A program made the translations under genes and the position numbers. 64,000 nt of DNA from Gymnogyps californianus. Taxonomy: Eukaryota > Chordata > Aves > Accipitriformes > Cathartidae. The stretch spans positions 35,567,001-35,631,000 of the forward strand of contig NC_059478.1 in assembly GCF_018139145.2 (NCBI RefSeq), in the 5' to 3' direction. Shown piece after piece: positions 54,401 through 61,345 of this stretch; position 1 is the stretch's first letter, and each line of letters begins with the position of its first letter. Below the pieces are notes generated by a model, which was given only the letters and a program-made list of their open reading frames with translations, had not been told where the DNA came from and ran no database searches.

Positions 54401-57400
54401 GCTGGGACTCCGAGGGAGGAACCATCTTCCTGTGTTTCCTCAGTCTCAGCCCACTCCGTCCTCACGCTCTCTGCCCCGTGATCTGCTTTTAGCATCATCT
54501 AAATCTTTGTGCTCCCGGCTCTCCCTCCCGTCATGTCTGTCTGACACTTTCCCCCCAGCGTTACTGGCTGGCGCCTTTACGTATTACCACGGCAGGTAAC
54601 CCCAGTGTCACCGTTACTGGAGCACCTCGGTCTCTGTGCCCCTGCTGTGCTCCCATGCAGTGAATTCAGTTTACTCAAGACGATACACAGGAAGATATTA
54701 CCAGACCAAGGCTCCAAGGGGAAATGTTTTAAACATTTCCATGGAAGAATTTGCTTAGCAGGATGTTTTCAGGAGAAGCAGTAATGTTTCTGTCACGCAT
54801 TTATGTGTCTCCCCAAGCGGTTTTGGTAAAAGAGGGAGGGGAGATTTAAAAATTAAAAGGCTTGACATTCCCTGGGTGGACTTACCCAGCTCGCGGAGAA
54901 ACTGTCATTCTTAAACACGGTTTTGCCCGATGCCTGTTTTTGATAGAAGGGTGTGTGTGTGTCTTCTGCAGTGAACAAATTCTGGTCCTTACAAGTCCAG
55001 AAGCCCACGGCCCCACTGGGATCCTGGGGGGAGCAAAATTGTTGTATCTTTCCTTTCTGTATCATAAGCTCTTAAGTTATTTATTTGATAAGTAAGAATG
55101 ATTTTTCTGTTATAAAATTAGCAGCAGTTTTAGTAGATGACTTATAAGGAGGAACACAGTTGTACGGCTGCTAAGTCTGTCAGCAAGGAGAGAGCAGCTC
55201 CATCAGCCGTGTTGTACAATTTTGCTGCCATATGTTAAAGGCTGCCCTTCAGTTCTAAGAAATCTTGTTTTGGTGGCTCCATGATTCAGCTAAAACCCAT
55301 TCTTTCTGTCTAATAATTAGAACTAAATAATAACTCAATGTGTAAATATATATACGGATTTCATAGCATATTTTGTGGGGAACGTGAGCCCACAGCAGGA
55401 ATGAAAGAAGTAGATTCCAATTATCATTTATTTATATGTTAAATAACAAATCCCTCTGGTTGTGGCCTGCTTAGATATTTTTGGATGTGTATCTCCTACA
55501 GCCCTCTTCCACTGAGAAACTTTTCTTGTAGAGAAGAGGTTTCTCTGCTAGCTAGAGCTGAACTTGCACAACGTTTTCCTGTACCCCTCACTGCGCAGCT
55601 CGAAAATGAGAAGGGCAGTAGGCAGAGCTGGCCTGCTCTCAGGTTTGTTTGCAGGTTCTTTTATTTTATTTTTTTTTCCGAATGAGCAATACAGATCCCA
55701 GTGAGCTGTCTGGTGAATAAACTGAAACTTCTTCATTTTCCCTCTGAATTACATCAGAGTCTGAGCTGACCTCAAACTGAATGCCAAATGCCTGCCTAAT
55801 TTTGGCACATCATAAGCGAATGTCTTTGAAACTTTTCCGGCCTGAAATTTGTATTCCTGTTTCTCAGAGCAAATGTATTTTATGGCATTAAGCTGAATAA
55901 AAGTGAGCTACTTTTCACTGTTGCTGGGATGCTGCCTTTTCTCTCTGCTCTGCGCCTGCCCGCTGCCATTCCTGTGCAGTTGTCCGCGCTAGAGCTCGCA
56001 GCAGCTGATGCCTTTGAACAGAAACCTTCAAATGCCAAGAAAGCACCGTCGCACTCATGGGCTTCCTGCTTCTGTAGAGATGTGTGCGCTGCACTTCTTT
56101 TAATTATCATTCTGGGCTGGGCATCCTTTAATACAGCGAGAGGGCATGGGGTGTCCTTTCTGCAAGAGCCTGGTCCAGGGGGAGGATCTTAACTTCTGCG
56201 AGGAGACGACCAGCAGTGGGCACGGGTGAGCTGGGGAGACGTGAGCACCCTGGGGGGCTCTGGCAGCCACTTCGTGCTGCTTGTCCAATACCTCAGCCGT
56301 GCTGACTGCTGGTAAGGGGTGGCTCTTGAAGTCTGTCTTCCATATATAATGTGGCGTAGTATGGTTTTGTTGTGGCCAAGAAGATTTCCATGTATAATGG
56401 TCTGGATCTTAGAATCATAGAATGGTTTGGGTTGGAAGGGACCTTCAAGATCATCTGGTTCCAACCCCCCTGCCATGGGCAGGGACACCTTCCACTACAC
56501 CAGGCTGCTCAAAGCCCCATCCAACCCGGCCTTGAACACTGCCAGGGATGGGGCATCCACAGCCTCTCTGGGCAACCTGTGCCAGTGCCTCACCACCCTC
56601 ACAGTGAAGAACTTCTTCCTTACAGCCAATCTAAATCTCCCCTCTTTCCGTTTAAAGCCATTAGCCCTTGTCCTGTCACTACCTGCCCTTGTACAAAGTC
56701 CCTCTCCGGCTTTCCTGTAGGCCCCTTTAGGTACTGGAAGGCTGCTGGAAGGTCTCCCCGGAGCCTTCTCTTCTCCAGGCTGAACAACCCCAACTCCCTC
56801 AGCCTGTCTTCATAGGAGAGGTGCTCCAGCCCTCTGATCGTCTTCGTGTCCTCCTCTGGACCCGCTCCAACAGGTCCACGTCCTTCTTATGTTGGGGGCC
56901 CCAGAGCTGAACGCAGTACTGCAGGTGGGCTCTCACCAGAGCGGAGTAGAGGGGCAGAATCCCCTCCCTCGACCTGCTGGCCACGCTGCTTTTGATGCAG
57001 CCCAGGATGTGGTTGGCTTTCTGGGCTGCGAGCGCACGTTGCTGGGTCATGTTGAGCTTCTCGTCAACCAACACCCCCAAGTGCTTCTCCGCAGGGCTGC
57101 TCTCAATCCACTCATCGCCCAGCCTGTATTTGTGCTTGGGATTGCCCCAACCCATGTGCAGGACCTCGCACTTACGGATATGTGCAACAGATGTCTGGTA
57201 GTTCTTCTCCGGGGCTATAATTTCACAGCAGTGGTACTTTATTAACCAAAGCACGAAGGCTTCGCTAACCTATTTTTAAATGTTAGTTAAAAAATATATA
57301 TATGTATTTTGTTAAAGAAGTGCAGCGTGTTTTTAGGATTGCTATAAGCTAGAGAGACCAGATTCTGCCAGGGACAGCCCTACAGCCTGTCTCTCGATTA

Positions 57401-58449
57401 CCTTCTCAGCCCCGGCGGCCTCCATAACCCCTGCGTAGCGCCAGTCCCAGCTGTACACCCGCACCTTCCCGGACGTGGTCTCGCTGTGCCTTTAGCAATG
57501 GGCTCCACGGGTGAAGGACAGCGGAGGCTCCTGCTGGTGTCTTTGGGGAGGGAAGGGGGAGCTTTGGACCCGCTGAGCATTTACCCAGCTGTGCGCAGGC
57601 CCTGCAGTAGGGCCACGGTTGTCTGAGGAGTGAGCTGGCTCCTGGGGAGTAGTCTTGAGGCTTTCACGGGTGGCTAAATGGCAGGTGTCTGCAGCGAGCC
57701 TCATCTTTGTTGGGTACCTGATCACCTTCACGGGCTGGCTTTATTCTGCAGAACGGTGGATCTTCTACTTTGGCTTATAGATCACACTCAGTAAACCGTT
57801 GGTAATTATGTTTAAAATTTGACTATTTTAAATAGCGTTGCAACAGACACGTTCTAGAAAGATTTAAGTAGCACAAAAGCGGAACAGTTTATTCAGTAAG
57901 TTTTTCCCTTTTTGTATATGCAGTATGCCTGCATCTGATCTGAGCCGGAGCCTCCTTTGTAGTCAGCAATGCATTCTGACAGCATTAACTTTCTTTGGTC
58001 TTCACAACGTTTGGAAGTCTTACATCCCAGAGTTATTGTTTCTTCAGAAAATATGCGGAATATCATAGAGTCGCAGAATAATTTCAGTTGGAAAGGACCC
58101 CCGGAGGCCATCTAGTCCTGCCCCTGCTCGAAGCAGGGGGGTGCAGTACCTGTCCAACGGAGGAAGAGAGAAATGTGTTCTCTCAGCGGTACAGTCAGAC
58201 GCCTCTTTGCGGGAAACCGTTACATGACGATGATTTATTTTAGCCTTGTTTTTAATTTTCGTATATCCCTTTGCTCCCCCAAAACGAAGACGCTAAATAG
58301 AATCTCATTTGATTTCTCTTCTTCTTGTTTTTGTGTTACAGGCAAATGGACACAGTTTTGTACATATGGAACATGAGAAAGCTGTATTACTACTGAAGAG
58401 TTTCCAGAATACAGTAGACCTAGTTATTCAACGTGAGCTTACTGTCTAA
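335..58449 (+). CDS. LRRC7: LRRC7 (densin-180), 3' part of gene, 16 coding exons
   Basis: Densin-180 is a LAP-family scaffold (LRRs plus one PDZ domain) of the neuronal postsynaptic density; family knowledge links it to CaMKII, alpha-actinin, delta-catenin, MAGUIN and Shank. Joining 335-407, 5916-6045, 6451-6566, 15983-16052, 18048-18147, 18895-19019, 24176-24376, 32734-32845, 33069-33249, 34228-35905, 37698-37847, 42491-42610, 47708-47926, 49225-49317, 51960-52034 and 58342-58449 gives one open frame of 1182 residues ending ...QRELTV-stop. All introns are GT-AG and every exon phase matches the next. Mammalian densin is about 1500 residues, so roughly the first 350 residues lie upstream. The paralogue ERBIN is excluded by the long central exon ([32 protein letters not shown]) and by the C-terminus. 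The identification is from recalled family sequence, not a search. Confidence 0.97.
2780..2829. repeat. Exact 25-base tandem duplication
   Basis: Two adjacent identical copies of a 25-base unit beginning tattgtgttagatgagtgtt. No differences between copies, so it is probably recent or a length-variable locus. Confidence 0.95.
4470..4562. repeat. AT/TG microsatellite, compound
   Basis: Runs of ta and tg dinucleotides (tatatatatgtgtgtgtgtg) followed by several shorter tatata blocks. Confidence 0.9.
5916..6045 (+). CDS. LRRC7: LRRC7 exon: two leucine-rich repeats
   Basis: The acceptor is tttacaatttcag and the donor is gtgaga. The first base completes the Asn split from the previous exon; the exon then ends in phase 0 (w24-w67). 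It contains [20 protein letters not shown] followed by [20 protein letters not shown], two LRRs. The open frame runs back into the intron and on past the donor to a stop at 6055-6057, so retention of this intron would truncate the protein within the LRR domain. Confidence 0.96.
6046..6450 (+). other. LRRC7: LRRC7 intron 2 of window (405 bases)
   Basis: Short AT-rich intron between two LRR exons, donor gtgaga and acceptor attcctatag. Nothing else is visible. Confidence 0.9.
6451..6566 (+). CDS. LRRC7: LRRC7 exon: leucine-rich repeats
   Basis: The acceptor is attcctatag and the donor is gtatag. It encodes w68-w105 plus two bases of an Arg codon. The text [20 protein letters not shown] is one LRR and [13 protein letters not shown] starts the next. 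This stretch is close to ERBIN as well as densin, so the exon alone would not separate them; the neighbouring exons do. Confidence 0.97.
9920..11110 (+). mobile_element. Decayed DIRS-type retrotransposon, copy 1
   Basis: No intact frame, but a collinear series of pol-like fragments. The order fits reverse transcriptase, RNase H, then tyrosine recombinase, as in DIRS elements. Visible pieces are: [13 protein letters not shown] (about 10160-10198), like the TDAS-GWGAH start of RNase [16 protein letters not shown] (about 10295-10339), like [19 protein letters not shown] (10444-10467), like the PDVDLFAS block; and [15 protein letters not shown] (11031-11075), like the AATW-HTF-HY end of the recombinase. 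Stops and frame shifts separate them. A palindromic pair follows at 11249-11421. The assignment is from recalled motifs; a gypsy-like or other pol origin is possible. Boundaries are approximate. Confidence 0.5.
11249..11421. repeat. Imperfect inverted repeat (48-base arms)
   Basis: The left arm 11249-11296 begins cttaccagtaaccg. The right arm 11374-11421 is its reverse complement with 38 of 48 bases matching, and the first 14 bases match exactly. The arms are 77 bases apart. It lies about 170 bases downstream of the recombinase-like fragment of the fossil element. That placement suits the internal complementary region and right terminal repeat of a DIRS element, but a separate small palindromic transposon is also possible. 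Confidence 0.75.
15983..16052 (+). CDS. LRRC7: LRRC7 exon: end of the LRR domain
   Basis: The acceptor is tatcatttacag and the donor is gtaatg. It encodes w106-w129, reading [20 protein letters not shown] and then DNQ. This is the last canonical LRR of the LAP array. It is separated from the previous exon by a 9.4 kb intron that carries a fossil retrotransposon. The phase fits on both sides (one base in, phase 0 out). Confidence 0.96.
16053..18047 (+). other. LRRC7: LRRC7 intron 4 of window (2.0 kb)
   Basis: AT-rich intron with a small GC-richer patch at about 16980-17170 where four short open frames overlap on both strands. None has a recognisable motif. Nothing else is visible. Confidence 0.85.
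18048..18147 (+). CDS. LRRC7: LRRC7 exon: LRR-flanking segment
   Basis: The acceptor is tttcctgtgcag and the donor is gtaaaa. It encodes w130-w162 plus one base of an Asp codon: [20 protein letters not shown], then [13 protein letters not shown]. This segment directly C-terminal of the LRRs is shared by densin and ERBIN. The [11 protein letters not shown] wording matches densin as I recall it. Confidence 0.97.
18148..18894 (+). other. LRRC7: LRRC7 intron 5 of window (747 bases)
   Basis: Short intron; bases 18460-18600 are GC-richer than the flanks. No repeat or gene was recognised. Confidence 0.88.
18895..19019 (+). CDS. LRRC7: LRRC7 exon: acidic linker after the LRRs
   Basis: The acceptor is ttaactgtag and the donor is gtaagt. 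It encodes w163-w204, beginning [20 protein letters not shown] and ending in a charged run, [17 protein letters not shown]. The exon ends in phase 0. In human LRRC7 an extra in-frame segment can be spliced in after this exon; I see no counterpart in the following 5.2 kb intron. Confidence 0.96.
19020..24175 (+). other. LRRC7: LRRC7 intron 6 of window (5.2 kb)
   Basis: It holds an exact 38-base tandem duplication (19463-19538) and two GC-richer patches (20500-20870 and 22850-23240) with overlapping short open frames on both strands. The 20538-20903 frame is Cys-rich but does not resemble the extra segment that mammalian LRRC7 can splice here. No gene is supported. Confidence 0.82.
19463..19538. 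repeat. Exact 38-base tandem duplication
   Basis: Two adjacent identical 38-base copies beginning tggagagggtatctttcatc and ending aacctaccaa, at 19463-19500 and 19501-19538. Perfect identity suggests a recent event. Confidence 0.96.
24176..24376 (+). CDS. LRRC7: LRRC7 exon: conserved [11 protein letters not shown] segment
   Basis: The acceptor is tgaatgttcag and the donor is gtaatg. It has exactly 67 codons (w205-w271) and is in phase 0 at both ends. It begins [20 protein letters not shown], a block strongly conserved between densin and ERBIN, and ends MAPKEISVE. The Met at 24110 that opens this reading frame lies in the intron and is not a start. Confidence 0.97.
24794..24822. repeat. Three copies of atgtagtag
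   Basis: Nine-base unit at 24794-24802, 24803-24811 and 24814-24822, with two extra bases before the third copy. Confidence 0.85.
28330..29390 (+). mobile_element. Decayed DIRS-type retrotransposon, copy 2
   Basis: A second remnant in the same orientation as copy 1 and as LRRC7. The best piece is [19 protein letters not shown] at 29285-29341, followed by EDPPLYF after one stop. It resembles the recombinase block around the first catalytic Arg (LKTAFL-SARRVSEL-DPPY pattern, from recalled reptile elements). Upstream fragments such as LGKVNVC-LPA-like text near 28846-28900 and the 28370-28470 stretch are weaker. Numerous stops show great age. The 5' boundary is a guess and could reach about 27.6 kb. 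Confidence 0.42.
32734..32845 (+). CDS. LRRC7: LRRC7 exon: linker ([10 protein letters not shown])
   Basis: The acceptor is tattcctcag and the donor is gtacta. It encodes w272-w308 plus one base of a Glu codon: [20 protein letters not shown] followed by [17 protein letters not shown]. It is low-complexity and probably disordered. It is joined to the next exon across a 223-base intron, the shortest in the window. Confidence 0.95.
32846..33068 (+). other. LRRC7: LRRC7 intron 8 of window (223 bases)
   Basis: Shortest intron, donor gtacta and acceptor ttgtttcag. Nothing else is visible. Confidence 0.9.
33069..33249 (+). CDS. LRRC7: LRRC7 exon: Ser-rich disordered segment
   Basis: The acceptor is gctgtgttttgtttcag and the donor is gtgtga. 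It encodes w309-w368 plus two bases of an Arg codon. It includes [20 protein letters not shown] and ends NNSLWGN. The Ser/Tyr/Thr-rich run suggests a phosphorylated disordered linker (inference). The text matches densin rather than ERBIN. Confidence 0.96.
33250..34227 (+). other. LRRC7: LRRC7 intron 9 of window (978 bases)
   Basis: It contains an A tract of about 16 bases at 33864-33880. It ends in a T-rich acceptor region (ttgtttcgttttgtttcggt) at 34201-34220. No gene or repeat was recognised. Confidence 0.88.
34228..35905 (+). CDS. LRRC7: LRRC7 large central exon, scaffold region
   Basis: At 1678 bases this is the largest exon (w369-w928). The acceptor is tttcggttttgcag and the donor is gtatgt after the Arg of RRLDR. 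It encodes most of the disordered scaffold region. Landmarks are [70 protein letters not shown] and, near the end, [19 protein letters not shown], a helix also conserved in ERBIN. R-x-x-S sites fitting CaMKII/PKA consensus are visible at FLRRADSL (about 35384-35407) and QRRPLSARS (about 35636-35662). The reading frame is also open upstream to 34151 and reads past the donor for nine codons to a stop at 35932. Bases 34980-35480 are much more GC-rich than the rest. Confidence 0.98.
35906..37697 (+). other. LRRC7: LRRC7 intron 10 of window (1.8 kb)
   Basis: AT-rich, with a GC-richer patch at about 37090-37320 that yields overlapping open frames on both strands. Those frames lack motifs and are not called. 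Nothing else is visible. Confidence 0.87.
37698..37847 (+). CDS. LRRC7: LRRC7 exon: likely alternative cassette (TAAYKHNTV)
   Basis: It is exactly 50 codons, phase 0 at both ends (w929-w978), with acceptor cctctactcag and donor gtaagt. It begins [20 protein letters not shown], contains [20 protein letters not shown] and ends MLQELPLPK. This segment is, as I recall, present in some mammalian densin isoforms and absent from others. Its symmetrical length would let it be skipped without breaking the frame. Compared with recalled mammalian text it has three or so extra residues around ENQML. Confidence 0.93.
37848..42490 (+). other. LRRC7: LRRC7 intron 11 of window (4.6 kb)
   Basis: It holds a CA microsatellite (39047-39082), a GC-richer patch (38740-38870 and 40640-41040) and two T tracts (about 41441-41453 and 41505-41522). 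The second T tract is followed by tttgcag, a strong cryptic acceptor, but no usable frame follows. No gene is supported. Confidence 0.83.
39047..39082. repeat. CA microsatellite
   Basis: Interrupted (CA)n run beginning gcacgcacacacacacacac and broken by one at step. Confidence 0.93.
42491..42610 (+). CDS. LRRC7: LRRC7 exon: linker ([18 protein letters not shown])
   Basis: The acceptor is ccgtttctgcaacag and the donor is gtaagc. It has 40 codons, phase 0 to phase 0 (w979-w1018). It begins [20 protein letters not shown] and continues [20 protein letters not shown]. The second half is GC-rich with several CpG. An open reading frame in another frame (42451-42738) overlaps it and is not coding. 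Confidence 0.96.
42611..47707 (+). other. LRRC7: LRRC7 intron 12 of window (5.1 kb)
   Basis: It contains an imperfect 18-base duplication carrying catgtatactctg twice (42868-42898) and an unusually long antisense open stretch (45276-45830, see findings). No recognisable element or gene. Confidence 0.83.
42868..42898. repeat. Short imperfect tandem duplication
   Basis: catgtatactctg occurs at 42868-42880 and 42886-42898, an 18-base period. Confidence 0.8.
47708..47926 (+). CDS. LRRC7: LRRC7 exon: linker before the PDZ domain
   Basis: The acceptor is acgttacccacag and the donor is gtgaga. It has 73 codons, phase 0 to phase 0 (w1019-w1091). It reads [20 protein letters not shown], later [14 protein letters not shown] text and [18 protein letters not shown]. 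Where mammalian densin, as recalled, has REQQPYEG this copy has REQQYEG, a one-codon difference. Confidence 0.96.
47927..49224 (+). other. LRRC7: LRRC7 intron 13 of window (1.3 kb)
   Basis: It holds a perfect 10-base hairpin (48951-48975). Otherwise no recognised repeat, RNA gene or element. Confidence 0.87.
48951..48975. repeat. Perfect 10-base hairpin
   Basis: ttttgttttc (48951-48960), five-base loop tcctt, then gaaaacaaaa (48966-48975). Short and A/T-rich, so likely without function. Confidence 0.7.
49225..49317 (+). CDS. LRRC7: LRRC7 exon: PDZ domain, first part with GLGF loop
   Basis: The acceptor is tttttaacctag and the donor is gtaagt. It has 31 codons (w1092-w1122), beginning [20 protein letters not shown] and ending PFKPSDK. 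The GLGF carboxylate-binding loop of the PDZ fold is at 49252-49263. Together with the next two exons it forms the single C-terminal PDZ domain that in densin binds partners such as alpha-actinin and delta-catenin (family knowledge). Confidence 0.98.
49318..51959 (+). other. LRRC7: LRRC7 intron 14 of window (2.6 kb)
   Basis: AT-rich intron between the first two PDZ exons. A few short open frames (for example 49691-49990) have no motif. Nothing else is visible. Confidence 0.87.
51960..52034 (+). CDS. LRRC7: LRRC7 exon: PDZ domain, middle part
   Basis: The acceptor is ttctgacttatag and the donor is gtatgg. It has 25 codons, phase 0 to phase 0 (w1123-w1147): [20 protein letters not shown], then DKILQ. 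This covers the PDZ beta-C strand, alpha-A helix and the conserved GD-I-L turn. Skipping it would keep the frame but delete the core of the fold. Confidence 0.98.
53213..53265. repeat. C/T-rich polypyrimidine tract
   Basis: Almost pure C and T for about 50 bases (cctctctcctcctgcctccc and onward), ending cctcctacccag. It resembles a splice acceptor tract but no LRRC7-compatible exon follows. Confidence 0.8.
56411..57190 (-). mobile_element. CR1 LINE, 5'-truncated, reverse transcriptase C-terminus
   Basis: Reading the minus strand, it encodes the end of CR1 ORF2: [60 protein letters not shown] and, near the 3' end, [20 protein letters not shown]. The + strand shows agaatcatagaatggtttgg at 56411, the reverse complement of the usual CR1 tail. 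A frame shift after RVQRRT (about 56840) breaks the reading. CR1 is the dominant LINE of birds; the copy is 5'-truncated near 57190, antisense to LRRC7. Confidence 0.95.
58062..58150 (-). mobile_element. CR1 3'-end fragment
   Basis: On the + strand, atcatagagtcgcagaataa followed by ttggaaaggacccccggagg and ctagtcctgcccctgctcga is the reverse complement of a CR1 3' end. About 90 bases remain. It sits 190 bases before the last LRRC7 exon, in the same antisense orientation as the larger CR1, and is more diverged than it. Confidence 0.85.
58342..58449 (+). CDS. LRRC7: LRRC7 terminal exon: PDZ end and stop codon
   Basis: The acceptor is tttttgtgttacag. It has 35 codons plus TAA (58447-58449), w1148-w1182. 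It reads [20 protein letters not shown], then [15 protein letters not shown]. The His at 58372-58374, first residue of the alpha-B helix, marks a class I PDZ domain that recognises a Ser/Thr-x-hydrophobic C-terminus. The densin C-terminus follows directly after the PDZ fold. Confidence 0.98.
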   Translation, partial: ANGHSFVHMEHEKAVLLLKSFQNTVDLVIQRELTV

Positions 58450-59085
58450 ATATTTTTTTATAAATAGTAAATATGTCTAGCCAGATCTAATGTTCAAACA
58501 GATTTATACATAGGAAACAAATTTTTGCCAATTGCTGGACCAATGGCAAACAGTAGTGCCAAATGTATCATAGTATATGTTAGTACCAATCATCTTGAAA
58601 AAAAATATATTAACTATATAAATATATTGTTCATGTGGCTATGTATTAGTTTTAATTGTCAGCCTCTGGCTGTGCATTGGTGCGTTTTTTTAATCAAGTT
58701 ACTTCTTAAAGTCAATTTCATATGATTTCAAAACACAGAAGCACATACAAATTCTTTAGGAATTCTGCTGTCCATCAGAAACACTGCCTCAAAGTTGTAT
58801 ATGCCTTTATAAAGATAAAATATATTAACCTGTACTTCCCATGAAATATTTCTATCATGTCACATACAAAAAATATAGAGAAAAAATATTTTCATAAACA
58901 CCTCAAAGAAAGTATATATTAAATTAAATTTAATAATGTTCATTTATTTTCAATGCAAAGATATTATATGCCTTATGAAAATACCTGTACATATGCAGTG
59001 TGTATAGCTGGCTCCATATTAATTAGTCAAAATGTCACTATACAGGGTGAGATACTTAATAAATTATACTGTCAACTCTGGGACC
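58450..59085 (+). other. LRRC7: LRRC7 3' UTR (proximal part, end uncertain)
   Basis: Strongly AT-rich sequence following the TAA at 58447-58449. It contains TTTTAT at 58456-58461, a match to the cytoplasmic polyadenylation element, and TGTACATA at 58986-58993, a match to the Pumilio site UGUAHAUA. An ATTAAA (58918-58923) and an AATAAA (59058-59063) are possible poly(A) signals. The true transcript may extend further; the given end assumes cleavage shortly after 59063. Confidence 0.55.
59058..59063 (+). terminator. LRRC7: Candidate polyadenylation signal AATAAA
   Basis: First canonical AATAAA downstream of the LRRC7 stop codon. An earlier ATTAAA variant is at 58918-58923 and later AATAAA hexamers are at 60906-60911 and 62765-62770. 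Which is used cannot be told from sequence alone. Confidence 0.4.
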
Positions 59086-61129
59086 TAGATATAAATAACC
59101 TACATGAGAAGTGGTTAACTTCCTTTTGTTTGACACCGTTAGTTGATTCCATGTGAACACACTCAATGGACGAACAGTGAGTTTAGACAGGTATGGTTCA
59201 TAAACAGAAGGAGGTTGCGATGGGTGGCAGTAAAACTTCCTTTGTTGCTGCTAATTTTATTATTTAACTTTTTAATTTCAAATTATAGGCCCTTCACTTA
59301 CATTCCCCACTCCCCCAGTCTTACCTTGTTCTGTATTTTCACTCCGGTCCAGGCCGTGCTAGCCCCTGCTCGCTATATTCACTATCGGTGAGGCTTTAAC
59401 CTTTAAACAATCCTTTATTTGAGTCATAGTCTCTTTAAAATGCACGGGAGCAGATTTCGTCTAAGATGCGATGCATCGCAGGGGGAGCAGCGAGCGACAC
59501 CGAGCGAGCCCGGGGAAAAGCTTTCCCGCGGAGGTGCGCAGTGTGAAAACCCTTCAGCTCAAAGTCCTGGTGCTGTTCCCAACAGAGAATACCGGCAGCA
59601 CAGGACTTCGCAAAACTGCCGTTGGCTCAGCAGTTCGGGTGTCCGTCGTGTTTGTAACTGACAGCAAGACGGAAAAACGTAAGAGAACCTCCCACCAGAG
59701 TTTTTTCAGGGGATCCGGTTTCCATTGACCTGAACGACACCGGTGGCAATGGACCGCAGGGAGAGCCGGAACCTGCTCCGGCAGGGCCAGCTCGCTCACA
59801 CCTTTTCCAGCTGGATTAGAAACACCCTGGAAAAGCCAAGTCAGAGAGGAGCGTAGCTGTAGCACAAGGGCATGGCCAGGAACATTTTGCTTTTCTGCTT
59901 GCAAGAGCCTCTAGAAATTCTTAAACCTTTCCTCTCTTCCCGTCAAGCGCACGCTGGCTGAGGTAATTACACTTCAAATTAAACTAAACTTCAAAAGACG
60001 ACACTGCCGTTCGGTATAATGCCCTGTCTGCTATACGGACCTAGTATTCCTCCCACAGAGGTATAAATACCGTTTGTGGAGCCCTGCTGCAGTCCTGTGT
60101 ACAGTAAGCGGAAGGCCTGAGCTACGAAAGGTGCCGTCAGCGTTCCCGTTAGCCGATGTGTCCCTGACATCACGGAAACGCACCAGTACCGGGCGTTCCT
60201 GCCCAGGCAAGCGCAGGTGTGCGAGGGCTTTACGCCAGGCTCGAGGCAGACCGGACCAAATCGTGGGAGAGAAGTCTGCGGAGGGCAGCAAACGCCTAGC
60301 AGTCGCTTCAGCTTCGGGCGCTGGGAGAGGGTGGTGTTACAAAGACCGCCTGTGCACATAGGAGAGATCAAGTACCCCGTATATAAAAATTAAATTACAA
60401 ATCAGTCAGTAAGTAGGTACGGTAGGAACTATCCCCTAATGTTATTATGAAGCACCAGCTTTTTAATTGTTTGGATTTTTTTTTCCTTTTTTTTTTTTGC
60501 CGGTTTTTTTTTGGCCTATACGGCAGCTGTGGAGAAGTGGCGCCCAGGCGGGCTGTGGCACTGAAGCCAGCGTGCTGGGGCACGGCAGCGCTGCCGCCCT
60601 GGGCTCGGCTCCACTGAGGGACAGCGTCTTCCGCAGTCGTTTGGGAAGTGACGCTTCCACGTTTGCGTGTAAGTTGTTTGCATCTCCCTTCTCCTCCTCA
60701 ATCAACAGGAACGATTCAGTTTAGTAGTATAAATATTAATGAAACATAAATTCCCAGCTGACCGAGCAGGTTCCCTCATCACGTGAATTTTACCTTATCC
60801 AAGCAAGCATTCCTACTGGAAGAGCTTCTGTACCGCCGGAGTGGCAACGCACCACCAGATGCCACAGTGAGCCGTAGCTGGTGCGAATCCTAAAATTTAC
60901 AATTTGAATAAATGATTTGATGATATTCAGAACATAAATTTAAATAATTAGTACTTTTCAGTAAATTAAAATCTTGATACCACAAGCTGAAAAAGCTTGC
61001 TGCATTCACAAGATTTGGTTTTGGATCGTTATTTGCTCCATTGTTTCAGCTTTCAGTTTTCTATCATCACGTGGATGTAATTTCATAACGTGCCACCAAA
61101 TCACACAGGCTCTGGCAGAGCCCATCTAA

Positions 61130-61345
61130 AACCTTCCTAACATTCGTGGCATTTCAGAGGCCTAAATTCCCATTCTCAAGTCCTCATTGCCCTTTAAAAA
61201 AAGAAATGAGGGTTTATTCAGCGTCACGTTCAGAAAACTGTAGACACCTACGTAGCTTTTAGTTAATTACGTTGAATGGGAATTAGGTCCCTTTACAGAC
61301 GTTTATGCACCTAAATTCCTCTGTGGAGCTGCCTTTGTCTTTTCA
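61130..61345. repeat. Possible ancient amniote interspersed repeat
   Basis: Text such as ttgaatgggaattaggtccc and gcacctaaattcctctgtgg, with a related gtagacacctacgtagc nearby, recalls old repeats common in reptile genomes (aatgggagttaggcgcctaa type). Class cannot be settled by eye; a chance resemblance is possible. Confidence 0.35.

Larger units (their letters stand above)
52035..58341 (+). other. LRRC7: LRRC7 intron 15 of window (6.3 kb)
   Basis: It contains a C/T-only tract (53213-53265), the antisense CR1 copy (56411-57190) and a second CR1 tail (58062-58150). GC content rises around the CR1 and at 57390-57560. No gene is supported. Confidence 0.85.
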
